Below, one piece after another: positions 1 to 10,135 of a stretch of 64,000 nt of DNA. Within the stretch, counting starts at the first letter, position 1. The number at the start of each line of letters is the position of its first letter. A program made the position numbers and the translations under genes. Under the pieces are notes generated by a model. The model was given only the letters and a program-made list of their open reading frames with translations, searched no databases and had not been told where the DNA came from. Source of the stretch: Calliopum simillimum (lineage: Eukaryota; Arthropoda; Insecta; Diptera; Lauxaniidae); NCBI GenBank assembly GCA_951812925.1, contig OX638372.1:66109407-66173406 (forward strand). Direction: 5' to 3'.

Positions 1-231
1 CTAACTTTGACAGCGAAGGTAGTGTAACAAATTTCATTGAATTATCTTGCTCAGTTTTCCCAAAAAATATATTTCCACACACAGCCAGCCAGACAGACGG
101 ACATTTCATATCGACGCTAGAGGTGACGCTGATCAAGAATATATATACTTTTCTATATCTGCCACACCACCTTCTCTGCATTACAAACGGAAGGATAAAG
201 TGAATATATCCTGGGTGTATGGTATAAAAAA
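1..231 (+). repeat. Dispersed repeat family A, 3' part (cut by window edge)
   Basis: A copy of the window's commonest dispersed repeat, cut off at the left edge. Ordered landmarks are CAAATTTCATTGAATTATC, TCAGTTTTCCC, the CAGCCAGCCAGACAGACGG tract, CTGATCAAGAATATATATAC, and a terminal GGGTGTATGGTATAAAAA. The same order occurs at 17.9-18.5, 21.9-22.6 and 45.2-45.6 kb and, inverted, at 11.9-12.1 kb. The short reading frame across it reflects the repeat, not a gene. From memory the core resembles a dispersed Drosophila repeat; the class of element is not resolved. Confidence 0.8.
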
Positions 232-236
232 AGTAT

Positions 237-375
237 GTGATGAGCAAAATCAATACTGGTCTTGGTCTCAAAAAATATTATAATTTCAAGACCAAGAATT
301 AGTGTTTAAGACCATAGCAACCAAGATAATAATAATCAAAAACAACACTTGTACTTGGTCTTGGTCATGAATAGC
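237..375. repeat. CAAGACCAAG-rich repeat fragment
   Basis: Begins with GTGATGAGCAAAAT and contains repeated CTTGGTCTTGG / CAAGACCAAG blocks in both orientations. It belongs to the same family as the palindrome at 16.56-17.28 kb and the fragment at 47.32-47.39 kb. The GTGATGAGCAA end matches, in reverse complement, the TTGCTCATCAC ends near 17,190 and 17,270. Confidence 0.6.
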
Positions 376-1319
376 GCAGGACTAAAAAAAAAAAACTACG
401 TTATTGAATCTGGTTTAACTCAAAAAACTGAGGACGCGAAAATTTTTTTTTGTTGCCAAGTGTAGTTAATAGAGGCCCTTTTGAACATAAAACTTTTTCT
501 CAATACGGTATTAAACACATTACAAAAGCAACAGCCTTGAATAAATGCGAAACGGAAATTTTGCATTCCGACTCATCTCCCTCGACCAGTTCTTCTGACA
601 TTTTTTATTTCTAAGACAAAGACATAAACTTGGCCATAGGCCTAGAACAAAGCTACGGAAATGGCAGAAATAGTCGGTGTAGAATTAAAGCCTGGGCGTA
701 CTGGACGATAGGAAAAGCATGACAATCACTAAAGCAATACAGAGCCATATTTTTTAGCTGCAATCATGAGATCTCGATCTAGCTAATCGATACTTATAAG
801 AATAAAATTAAAAAAAAAATTTTGTCTTTCTTGTTCTTGTAAATTTGAAAATTTTGTGTAGACTCTGAAAACATTACGGTTTCCAAAGATTGAACACTAA
901 ATCTGTATTCTTTTTCATAAACTTTCTCTGCGTTATAACGGGAAATGCATATGGGTAATTAAAGGATGAACTGTTTGTTTTTTTTTTTTTGTTTTTGAAG
1001 GTAGAAGAAAGAAATTTGCCATATCATTATCATTTTTAATTTTCCAAATCAGTGAAAAATTAGGTTTTTTTCTGGATAATGACGAAAATGAGACTAATTT
1101 TGTTATTGTAATTAATCAGTATCATTCTTTTTCAGTTGTTGTACTTCAAAAAGTTTTCATTTTTCATTATCGGATAGATAACAAATTCACAGCCAAATGA
1201 ATGCAACAAAATACCTACACAAAAAGAGGAAAATACGTCATATCTGCTTGTGTGTGTTGGTGAAAGGAGGCAACAACACAATATACAGGAGAAAGTAAAC
1301 GAAAAAGTAGGTTAATATC
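376..1319. other. AT-rich sequence, no gene seen
   Basis: Low-complexity A/T runs and unique-looking sequence. No frame of useful length, and nothing recognised. Confidence 0.5.
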
Positions 1320-1351
1320 ACAACAACAACAACAACGACGACGACGACGAT
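1320..1351 (+). repeat. CAA/CGA trinucleotide microsatellite
   Basis: A short CAA run passes into a CGA run. It lies beside unusually GC-balanced, unique-looking sequence (1,350-1,560), which may be conserved non-coding DNA; that last point is inference. Confidence 0.8.
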
Positions 1352-1884
1352 GGCATAAGCAGCAAGAAGTGTTTACCGCTTGAGGGCGCATTTAAGAGCC
1401 AGAATGCTAGAGGGCAGAGCAGAGCGCAAGCGTATTTTCCACCTGTCAACTTTGTAAAGGATCCATTAATAAAATCAGTTGAGCATAAATTACGAGATGT
1501 CAATGTTGGAGTCGTACGAGTAACGGATGCAGCTGAAGTCGAATTGTGTAACAAATGCGTATTCATAAGATACTTTTATTCATATGTATGTATGTGTAAA
1601 AGATTTTGCAAATGTGTTTATTGAAAGAGTGAGCAAGTGGATGCATAGAAGCATTAGAGATGTGAAATCATCAATAAAAAAGTATTGAAACTAACGTTGG
1701 TGTATTGTTTGACATCATGAAGAGGAAGCTCTAGATAGATACCACTTATTGTTCGACATAATCAAATTTTTTGTTGAAAGATGGTGTCACAAAAAGGAGC
1801 TTAGAATTTTTTAAAACTTTTTTAAAAATCTTGATACGGTTTTGTTCAGAATGAGCTGTGAGTCATCTCAAATTTTTTGCCTTG

Positions 1885-2110
1885 AATCAGTAAACGATAA
1901 GCTTCTAGGAGGTGGCAGAGGAGGCCTAGACTAACAGAAAATTGTTTTAGAGGGGGATCTAAAACGTACCACTGAAAAAAAAACCTAAGTTTCTGACATG
2001 TTTAACAAAACAATTTTTTGATTCAATCTAACCTTTAAGAGGAAACTTTTCAATCGAAAACTTTTAGCCAATTGTATTAGACCAGCCAAATTGGATACCA
2101 GCTGTACATG
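1885..2110 (+). repeat. Partial arm of the 9.1-10.0 kb foldback family
   Basis: AAGCTTCTAGGAGG, GCAGAGGAGGCCTAGACTAACA and later AAAACTTTTAGC match in order both the left arm near 9,125-9,330 and the reverse complement of the right arm near 9,960-10,015. A single-arm, diverged copy. Confidence 0.6.
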
Positions 2111-2271
2111 TTAGTCTTGCACTCACTCCAAAGTTCATAAGCCTCACAATCACAATAGGTTCTCTCAATTTTTCTGGGAAATTATGTAAATTGGGGTTTC
2201 ACTAGTGAAGTTTCAAGTAAAAAATTTTGTTGTTTCCGATTTTTGTAATATTTGATTATGTTATACGTATA

Positions 2272-2415
2272 TGAGGCTATGAGCGCAACAGTGGCCTAAC
2301 TTTTACTTCGTTGATAAGGCAAAAGCACATATGCTGAGTCGATAAAAGCACAAGTTATTTGCTTTTGATTTTTTAACGAAGTGGGGGTTAGGCCACTATT
2401 GCGCTCATAGCCTCA
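2272..2415. mobile_element. 144-bp palindromic MITE, TA-flanked
   Basis: About 32 terminal bases (TGAGGCTATGAGCGCAA then CAGTGGCCTAAC) recur inverted at the right end with one or two mismatches. The middle includes GCAAAAGCACA and its inverse, so nearly the whole unit folds back. TATA lies on both sides, so the TA duplication is plausible but phase-ambiguous. No coding capacity; the autonomous partner is unknown, and Tc1/mariner-type is inference from the TA. Confidence 0.75.
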
Positions 2416-2492
2416 TATATGTCCACGATCCAGATATAAAATATTTTTACGGTTTAAAGTCTGGTTTACAAGTTAGTTTTTATATTTTTATA

Positions 2493-2600
2493 TTGCAGTG
2501 AAATCCAGATGTTTTCTCGGGAAGACAAATTGAAGTGCAGCAGTGCAGTGTTCGACAATTATTTTGAGGGTGTTGATTTGATTCACTCGTTTTTAGTATA
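2493..2600 (-). pseudogene. RTE-like LINE reverse-transcriptase fragment
   Basis: About 100 bp match the minus-strand LINE at 29,575-29,720. Shared words include TGCAGTGAAATCC, ATGTTTTCTCGG, TTCGACAATTATT and GAGGGTGTTGATTTG. In that LINE the segment encodes the start of the RT domain, around the motif read as DQINTLRIIVEQS. Here it is frameshifted and isolated: a dead fragment. Confidence 0.7.
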
Positions 2601-2639
2601 TGAGTTGGGAAAACCTTAGCCATCTTAAGCTTGACATTA

Positions 2640-2799
2640 AACGTATATTGTCTTTTTGAGCTAAAATACCCACAAGAAATGCATTTTCGTAATTTCATCC
2701 AACTGCATCTTACTCTAAAGCTACATTTTGGATAAATCCTGTTGTCCCAAGATTATAACGAAATCATGCAAGGAATATTTTGCTAAAACACATTATACC
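2640..2799. repeat. Repeat family W fragment (GCTAAAATACCCACA)
   Basis: GAGCTAAAATACCCACAAG, TTTCATCCAACTGCA and GAAATCATGCAAGGAATATTTT recur in order at 41,380-41,500. The inverse appears at 53,810-53,950 and 38,740-38,850. The 2,810-4,631 element sits inside this repeat, between TSD copies. Confidence 0.6.
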
Positions 2800-2809
2800 A
2801 ATATACACT

Positions 2810-4631
2810 AGAGCGCCCATATGTGCAAAATTCTGATTTTGCTTGCTCCCTGTTCATTTCCTGAAATTAGAGGTTAAAAAAATAGGATTTCAATAAAAAC
2901 TTTGGAATCGATAGTGGAAAAAACCCAGCCGGTTTTCGATCAAAGGTCGAAAAATTGACTAAAAAAAAACAAGACTGCCCGTTACTTCAAAACTATTGAT
3001 TTTTTCAAAATATTTTCAAGACAACTTTTTTTAGAGCATGACTAGGTCAACATTATCTTCTTGAAAGTTTTGGTCCAAAAATTAAATTTGTTGCTGTTTC
3101 GGTACAAAAATTGAAATTTTTTAAGAAAATTTTCATGACTTTTTTTCTATAAATTGGTTTTTTGTAATTATTAAAGGGCGGAATATTTGTTTTGGAATTC
3201 TTATGTTGTAGAGAATTAAATGTTGATTAATTTAAAAGAAAAATTATTAAAAAATATTAGTTTTTGAGAAATGGAGCTCGTTTCAAAGTTAAGAAAAAAA
3301 TTTATTTTTTTATTTTTTCTTCTTAGTTTTTAATTTGGTAAGTAACCATTTCGGTAGTCATATTTTCTAAACTAATTTGGGATCGCTGAACGCGAAAGTG
3401 GCATTTATTTTCGTTTTAGTGAGTTTTTGGGCTGTTCTAGCAGAGATAATCGAAAATTTCAAACTTCGTGCACGTAGCCCAGAAAAAAATTTAAATCAAG
3501 TTGTCGTGAAATGCACAAAGATGTGAAATTGCACGCGAGCATTTACTGAATATGAAAAAAAGTTTTCAAAATCGGTTCATGGCATGGTTTTTAAAATGAG
3601 GTCGAAAAACGGTATTTAAAAAAAAAACGACTACAAACCAAAACCAAAATAGTCATTTTAAATGTATTTATTAATACTGCATTCGAAATTGGACGCAAAA
3701 TTGCTGTATCATTTATGGTTTGTGAGATATTTCACCTCTAATGTTCAAAAAACACGATTTTTGAGGTTGTGTAGAAAAATTGTTTTGGTCTTTTCTATTA
3801 AATGCGTCATTTAGTACAGTTCTTCTTCTTTAAAATGAGTTACAGAATGGTCTTGTATGATTTTTTTTAAAAAGTTATGACCATTTTAAAATAACATTAT
3901 AAATATATAGCAATATGGCAATTGCTATAGAGAATCCACACGTGATTTTTAACTTTCATGATGTCATTTTAAAATGGTCATAGCATGGTTCGCACAAACC
4001 CACTTTATAGTTCATTTTGAAGGAAAAAAGCTGTTCTAAATGATGCATTTAATCACAACTAGCAATGCATTCTCTTGCATCCCATAAAGTATCGATTAAA
4101 AGAAAAAAATTAAAATACTTATTTTTTTCCAACATTGAGACCAGCTCCATACCTTAAAACTTAATATTTTTAAATTATTTTTTTTTGTTAAATTAATCAA
4201 CATTTAATCTTCTGCAATATAAGAATTCCAGAACAAATATTCCTTCCTTAAATATTTACAAAAAACCAATTTATAGAAAAAAAGTCATGAAAATTTTCAT
4301 AAAAAATTTTAATTTTTGTACCGAAACAGCAACAAATTTAATTTTTGGGCCGAAACTTTTAACAAGATAATGTTGACCTAGTCATGTTCTACAAAAGTTG
4401 TCTTGAAAATATTTCGAAAAATCAATAGTTTTGAAGTAACGGGCAGTCAATGCGACTTGCCTTTTTTTAGTCAATTTTTCGACCTTTGATCGAAAACCGG
4501 CTGGGATTTTTCCACTACCGATTCCAAATCTTTTATTGAGATCTTATTTTTTTGACCTCTAATTTCAGGAAATGGACGGGGAGCAAACAAATTCACAACT
4601 TTGCACATTTCATATATCTTGTGGGCGCTCT
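2810..4631. mobile_element. 1.8-kb long-TIR DNA transposon with 10-bp target duplication
   Basis: The ends are AGAGCGCCCA and its exact inverse TGGGCGCTCT. The direct repeat AATATACACT lies immediately outside both ends (2,800-2,809 and 4,632-4,641). Arms of about 520 bp (2,810-3,330 and 4,110-4,631) are imperfect inverted copies; landmarks are CCGGTTTTCGATCAAAGGTCG, GTTACTTCAAAACTATTGAT and ATGACTAGGTCAACATTATC. A second palindrome lies inside (about 3,795-3,900 versus 3,960-4,060). No transposase frame. A duplication of 9-11 bp with long TIRs is characteristic of Mutator-like (MULE) and foldback elements, so a non-autonomous member is likely. The superfamily is inference. Confidence 0.85.
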
Positions 4632-4641
4632 AATATACACT

Positions 4642-5044
4642 GACCACTTTTAACGAAAAAATGGGTTAAAATGTTCTACTAAAATATTGTACGGAAAATT
4701 TTACTAGGGCACACCTGTCCTATCATGTTTTAAATAAAAAATGCTTGCACCTAAAATGTTTTTTCGGGAAAATGTTTGGAATGACTCTGGGATGAAACAT
4801 ATTCATATATAGCCCTTTTTGAAAAGTGAACGGCATCTTTTCAATCCAGGACCAAAAAACCCATTTTTTAGCTCTGAGCTTTGTAACAAAGCCAAAAAAA
4901 AGTTTTCTTACTATCCGTAGATTAGAAAATCGTAAACCCTATCTGATAACGTATACGAGATATTGCATTTTTACGTATTCTTTTGACTTTCTATTAAAAA
5001 ATTTAATTTTTGCGTACTAAAAAAATAATGTCCCTTTGAAAAAA
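4642..5044. other. AT-rich sequence with family-W-like words, no gene
   Basis: ATGGGTTAAAATGTTCTAC near 4,661 recalls the AACCCATT/AATGGGTTAAAATGTTCC words at 53.5-53.8 kb and 41.5 kb. No other feature is recognised, and the short open frame here has no coding signature. Confidence 0.4.
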
Positions 5045-5216
5045 AAAAAAAAACAAATTTGTCAAATCTCTGAAGCAATTTTACACATATGAATAAGATA
5101 TGATTTCAGGTAAAGTAAAGCGAACGGGATATGCCACTGTAATAATGTTAAACCAATTTAAGGAACTTTGTTGGTAGAAAACAGTATTTTTTTCTGTTCT
5201 TAGTTTGGTCTCCTTG
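5045..5216 (+). repeat. Solo copy of the loop of the 48.3-50.6 kb foldback
   Basis: AAATTTGTCAAATCTCTGAA, ACACATATGAATAAGATATG, GATTTCAGGTAA and TTTTTCTGTTCTTAGTTTGG match 49,228-49,395 in order with about 85 percent identity by eye. It is followed by GGGGGGCGTGGCC, like the CACGCCC motif beside the loop of that element. Confidence 0.7.
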
Positions 5217-5302
5217 GGGGGCGTGGCCCCACCCATTTGTTTTATTGGATACTATTTACTCAAGTATTATTCATATATGCGCTAAATCTCTTTCTCCAAA
5301 TT

Positions 5303-5520
5303 GCAAATCTTCTGAATTGCCCTGAGCTTCGGCCGATTGGAAAATACTGGGCTATAATGAAGAGAAAATTGCTAAAAACGAAAAAAATGTCAAAAATGAA
5401 AAGAAACTAAAACAAAAATGGATCAATGTATCATCACAGGTCACCCAAAGTGATGTGCAGAGCCTAATGGCAGGCATTAATTCAAAAATAAGTTATTTTG
5501 TATATATTTCAACCCAATGA
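5303..5520 (+). pseudogene. C-terminal fragment of a Tc1/mariner-type transposase (probable DD37E family)
   Basis: The first frame reads NCPELRPIGKYWAIMKRKLL. After a +1 shift near 5,390 it continues KKLKQKWINVSSQV and SDVQSLMAGINSKIS, ending at TGA 5,518-5,520. From memory this matches the C-terminus of IS630-Tc1-mariner transposases with a 37-residue spacing (DD37E), in which the catalytic glutamate sits in PELRPIEKYW. Here it is Gly (GAA to GGA). The front of the protein is absent, so the spacing cannot be measured. N-terminal pieces of apparently the same family lie at 18.67-19.03 kb and, inverted, at 27.95-28.26 kb. Confidence 0.7.
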
Positions 5521-5889
5521 GCAAACCAATAAGTTTTCTTAAATATATACCCTTGAGCTTTAAGAAATGTATTACATTCTTTTTTTGGTCAAAAACTAAA
5601 CGTTTTGTACCCATTTCTTGTCGAATACTTTTTTCGAGTACATAACTCATTAGAATTTTTAAGTATGGGCAAATTAAGTACTCGACGAGACCTACAATAT
5701 CTACTAAGTCTCTTTAAAAGTGTATGGAGTTTTTGGGATATTGTAGCACTGTGTAATCTATGAAGCAAAACACGCCAAGCGAACCAGCTGAAAATTTTTT
5801 TGTCCCCGATTTCGTTCAAATTGAAACTTTTTTTTTTGAATAATTTTTAAAAAAAATTTTTATGAAAAATTTTTTCAAAAATTATTTAA

Positions 5890-6217
5890 CCCTTTCGAAC
5901 CGGTTGGGACAATATATCCCAAAAATGTTTGAATAAATACTTTTAAATAATATTTATAACTCGGTTATTAACTTCACTTAAATTGAATGAATTAATAAAA
6001 TTAATGCAATTTTTAGTAACCTATATTTTTTCTTATAACCACTGCAAGGACATTGTATACCGAAAATTCAAATCAAAAACATCTGTTGGGAGTATAGACC
6101 GGAAGCGCCTCTGGCGGTGAAAATTTGAATTTATGGACATTTTACTTAAATTTAGTTTCTAAGGTTAACCTATCTCAAATATTGTGTACCCCACAGTTTT
6201 TTTCCGGGTCGAAAGGG
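5890..6217. mobile_element. piggyBac-like MITE, 328 bp, TTAA target site
   Basis: The left end CCCTTTCGAACCGG and the right end CCGGGTCGAAAGGG are inverted with one mismatch. TTAA lies directly outside each end (5,886-5,889 and 6,218-6,221). TTAA duplication with CCC-starting TIRs is the piggyBac signature, though Kolobok also uses TTAA. The interior is non-coding and contains a GC-rich GCGCCTCTGGCGGTG patch. The autonomous source is not in this window. Confidence 0.75.
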
Positions 6218-6224
6218 TTAAAGA

Positions 6225-6345
6225 AAAAAAAAAAAAAAAATTTTTTTTAACTTTCCAAAATATTCCCAAAAATTTCACACGTAACTTTGGACGATTCTAA
6301 GCATTTTATGCCTTGCACACTTTTTTGGTAAGATGCCTTCCTCTT
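6225..6345. repeat. Half copy of the 39.4-39.6 kb foldback family
   Basis: GATTCTAAGCATTTTATGCC, TGCACACTTTTTTGG and AAGATGCCTTCC resemble the right arm at 39,535-39,600 (ATGCTAAGCATTTTATGTC, CACCTTGG). Only this arm is recognisable here. Confidence 0.5.
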
Positions 6346-6852
6346 GAGTAAACAAAGAGTTTAGCCTGCCGCGGGCGTTTAAAAGCCAAAAACTTTCATC
6401 TAGCGACCGAATCCCATCTTGAGTTATACATCATTTCAAAGCTTATAAATTATACTTTCATTTAAGTACTTTTAAAAAGAATCTAAGGGGGGTTTTTTTA
6501 AAAAAAATTCAAAAGTATTTTTAAGTTTAAAAAATTTTGGTGAAAAAAAATTTTTTTGACCAAGTAATATTTTTCTATAAAAAGAACGCTTCAAATTGAA
6601 TTGGACCAGTTACTTAGATATATATCAATTTACAATTTTTGGTATAAGCTATAAATTTTCGAAAAAACACCCTTTTCATGATAATGACTAAAAACGCCAA
6701 CTTCAACACAGTGTATTTTAACAACAAATGGTAGTAGGATCAAATCCTCCCGAATTATTGCATACCGAATCTACATTTGCACATTGCCAAATTTGAGTGT
6801 AATCGGAGACAAAAAAATTTTCAGCCGGTACGCTTGGTATGTTTAGCTTCCT

Positions 6853-9103
6853 ATATAAAATTTGAGTTTATTGTAACTTTTCTATGGCATCCGTATGCTT
6901 TCTACCCAGCGGGTTATTAACGAAGCGGCAACTTTATCTGAGCTTTGTAAATTTAACCCTTAAAACGAGCAATGTATCGTTATAATTTGTTCTAAATTTT
7001 AACAACTTTTTAGTCACACAAACTTGCACACAATTTAAACAGTAGACAAATCCGCACAGCCACACAGCAGCAACAAGATAAATTACACATACCAACAAGG
7101 AAAGCAACAAGAAAAGCCTTAGAATGTGAGAAAATGTTACGGTGCAGTACTTTAAATGACACATTTGTTCGACATACACATTAACGCCCACTTACACATA
7201 CGGGCATTAACGTTTCACATTCACACAAACATCAACGCACATATCTACTCCTGTGCATATGCAAAGGTATTTTGTAAGGAAACTTCAAAATATCGTTCGT
7301 TATTCAAAGTAAAATTAATGTGCCTTTAAGTGAATACTTCTTAATCGAGTTTAAAATTAAATTTAAATACAGCAGCTCTCTGCTATGGAACCTTGCTGAG
7401 TACCTACTTGCGCTGGGAGTGTTCCTGTTCCTGTCACTCTGCCACTGCCAATTCTACTGCCACTGGCACTGCCAATGCTACTGCATCATTGTAATTTGTC
7501 AAGTTTAAACCTTTCTTGGGACTGGTAGGTAACTTTGTTATTTTCTTTTTTTTTTTCTGTAAAAAGGTAGCAAAATAAATTTGACTTGCTTGGTTAAACA
7601 AGCAGAAAGGATATGTTACGCAAAAGCAAAAAGGGATACGATATGATTTTGATTGCATTTAGTACACACACTTGCAAGTTTTGGTGTTGGAAAATTTAAT
7701 TTCTATAGAAAATTCTTAAAAGGAAATTATTAGGATATTGAATAAGTTCTTTGATATAGCGTCTCTGATGATTGATAAACTGACTGCTTTGTACTTTTCT
7801 GAAGAATTTTGTATGGCTTTTCACTGTTTCCAAATGATTTAATATTTGTCCTTTTTTACGCTATTTCATCGATTTGCTTGCAATTTTATTTAGTAAGTGA
7901 TATGAAAAGGCAAGCTTCTTGAAAATAATTTTGGCTATACAAATCCGTCGACAAAAATTTATTTTACTCTTTACTGCTTTTGTTATGTTACTTTAAGTAG
8001 ATCGAAAAATAGTGATTATTGCACTTTAAAGCAAGGATAACTCAGGATTCTGACGTAATAGAAAAAAAACAATTTCAGATTCGTAATAAGAATTTTCCAC
8101 TTCACCATAAACGGCTTTATTTACGGAAAACCATGTTTAACTGCACGGGGTGTAGGGGTTAAAAAAAAAAAAAATGGACCACCACAGACCCCGACAATAT
8201 CCATTTTCTTGTCACTTGGGGTCATTCCTATAAGAATCTGAGCTCAGTTTTTGATAAATGAGTTAAAACATACTTTATTATCCGAAGTGAATTTTCAAAT
8301 AAAAAAGAAGATATTCGTAGATGTGGAGGCACAAAACGGTATCAAAGAGCACTCAAATGCAATTGACATGCTCTTAAGAGTTGACCAGTTTAGTTTTTAG
8401 TCTTGGCTATAATTTTAACAGTTTGACAAAATATGGAACGATTTGCTATCTAGTACCAAAAATGGTATAATTTTTCGGCATTTTTATGATTTTTAGGTCC
8501 CAAATGCAATTTTTTCGGGTCAGTTTGTGGAACACTTTTTTTCCTTTAGCTTATAGCTAAAACTTTGCAGAAGATAAAAAACGAAATCTCGAACGGTTTA
8601 CGAGATATAGCCGAAAAAGTTTTGAAAAAGCCAGTTTGAATCGAATTTTTAAAGGGCCGTAAAATTCGACCTAGAGCCAAACTAGCAAAATCCAAAATTT
8701 TTTTTTGCTAGCCCCATTAGGAACTTTCAGAAACAGCAATCAGAAAGTGGTTTGGATTTTTCTTGTTGTACTGTGTAATTCTCCACTTATTTTAATTCTG
8801 AAACATTAAATATGAATGAACATAGTACCTACTAAGGACAATGCAAAAAATGGTGGATTCGATTAGGGGCGTTGTACCCCGTATAAAAAAAATTTCCTCG
8901 CGCCACCCCCTTTTAGGACAAAACAATGTTTGCCAGGCAATCTAGTATCTTCTTAATTAATTCCAGAGCAATTTGAAAAAAAAAAGTAATAACATAGTTT
9001 GTATAGTATGCCATTTTCTAAAAAGGTTCTTTAATTTTTTTGTGCCAATGATAGTTCGAGAGTTACAGCAATTTGAAGGTTTCTACCATTTGTATTTGTA
9101 CAC
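6853..9103. other. 2.2 kb without a recognisable gene
   Basis: Mostly AT-rich. 7,000-7,300 is more balanced and unique-looking, with CACACA stretches. A GCCACT-type repeat lies at 7,437-7,486. 8,000-8,060 carries words (TTATTGCACTTTAAA, GGATAACTC) shared with 36.78 and 53.0 kb. No frame shows coding character. Confidence 0.5.
7437..7486 (+). repeat. Imperfect CTGCCACTGC microsatellite
   Basis: Repeated CTGCCACTGC / CAATGCTACTGC units with period 6. Short frames on either strand through it are repeat-driven. Confidence 0.7.
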
Positions 9104-10035
9104 TTATGCAAGGTGTAATCGATAAGGTTACGAAGTTTCTGGGAGCTGATAGAGGACGCTCAGATTAACAAAAAGTTGCACCGGTGGGGGGGGGTCTTAA
9201 ATGTACCCTGGAGGAGTTATAGGATTAAAACTAGTAATTTTCTGGTATTTTTTACAAAAAGAAAATTTCTTGGGTCACCCTTAATTTTAGAGAAATTTTT
9301 TTATAAAAAACTTTTAGCTAATTGTATAAGATTTCTAAAAATATATTTCGCCGGTGCTTACGAAGAAAATCTTCCAACCGAAAGTTGCGGCGAAGAAAAT
9401 CTTTTTTTTTTTAAATTGCGGCGAAAAAAATCTTTTTTGTAATATGCGGACAAGAAAATCACTTTTTACAAAATGCGACGAAGAAAATCACTTTTTACAA
9501 AATGCGGCGCAGAAAATCACTTTTTGAAAAAATAATTTTTTGAGAGAAATTTTTCATATTCCTTTTTTCGAAAAAATTTGCATTAAAGAGTGATTTTTTT
9601 ACGCTGCATTTTTAAAAAAGAGATTTTCTTCGCCGCATTTTGTAAAAAGTGATTTTCTTGTCCGCATTCGCACAAAAAATATATTTTTCGCCGCAGTTTG
9701 AAAAAAAGGATTTTCTTGTCCGCATTTAAAGAAGAGATAGTCTTCGTAAGCACCGGCGATTTGGTTTAAAGGGTTTGAAAAATGTTGGTAAGTTCTTGAC
9801 CTTTAAAATCGAAATTTTCAATTTTTTCCCCACTTTCTGAGTTTGGCGGCGCTTTTAGCATAAAAAAGGTCCTATTAACAAACCTCTTTATAATTTTTTT
9901 TAGATCTTCGTTAAGTTTCCTTTAATTTGGTAGTATATTTGTCTTACAAATTCCTCAGCTAAAATTTTTTGTTAGATTGGGCCTCCTCTATCACCTCCCA
10001 GAAGTTTCGTAACCTTTATGTTGCATTTAAGTATA
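9104..10035. mobile_element. Foldback element (about 0.9 kb) with a second foldback nested in it
   Basis: The left AAGGTTACGAAGTTTCTGGG and GATAGAGGACGC are inverted at the right end as CCTCTATCACC and CCCAGAAGTTTCGTAACCTT. The arms can be followed for about 70-100 bp, with ATGCAA/TTGCAT beyond. A single-arm relative lies at 1,885-2,110. No target duplication was found. No protein: the frame at 9,176-9,442 runs through the nested insert. Confidence 0.65.
9349..9758. mobile_element. Nested 410-bp foldback with iterated GCGGCGAAGAAAATC motif
   Basis: The terminal CGCCGGTGCTTACGAAGA is inverted at the right as TCTTCGTAAGCACCGGCG, with ATTT flanking both ends (9,345-9,348 and 9,759-9,762). Inside each arm a unit of about 29 bp, GCGGCGAAGAAAATCA plus CTTTTTACAAAAT, is repeated about five times, direct in the left arm and inverted in the right. 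Foldback elements of flies typically have TIRs built of short direct subrepeats, which fits. Coding: none. The 4-bp duplication is short and could be chance. Confidence 0.75.
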
Positions 10036-10135
10036 AGTCACTAAGCTGTATATCTCTTTAAATTGGCATGCGTTGTAAATGATAAGACATTCGAAGAAAC
10101 CTTGACGATATTTTTGAATTAAATTTCCTTAGGTA

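Larger units (their letters stand above)
5758..6852. repeat. Large inverted repeat (foldback) enclosing a MITE
   Basis: The segment 5,758-5,820 (GCCAAGCGAACCAGC, TGAAAATTTTTTTGTCCCCGA) is inverted at 6,787-6,852 (TCGGAGACAAAAAAATTTTCA, GTACGCTTGG). The arms are about 65 bp and 80 percent or more alike by eye. The interior holds the TTAA-flanked MITE at 5,890-6,217 and half of another foldback family. Ends and target duplication are not defined. Confidence 0.55.
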
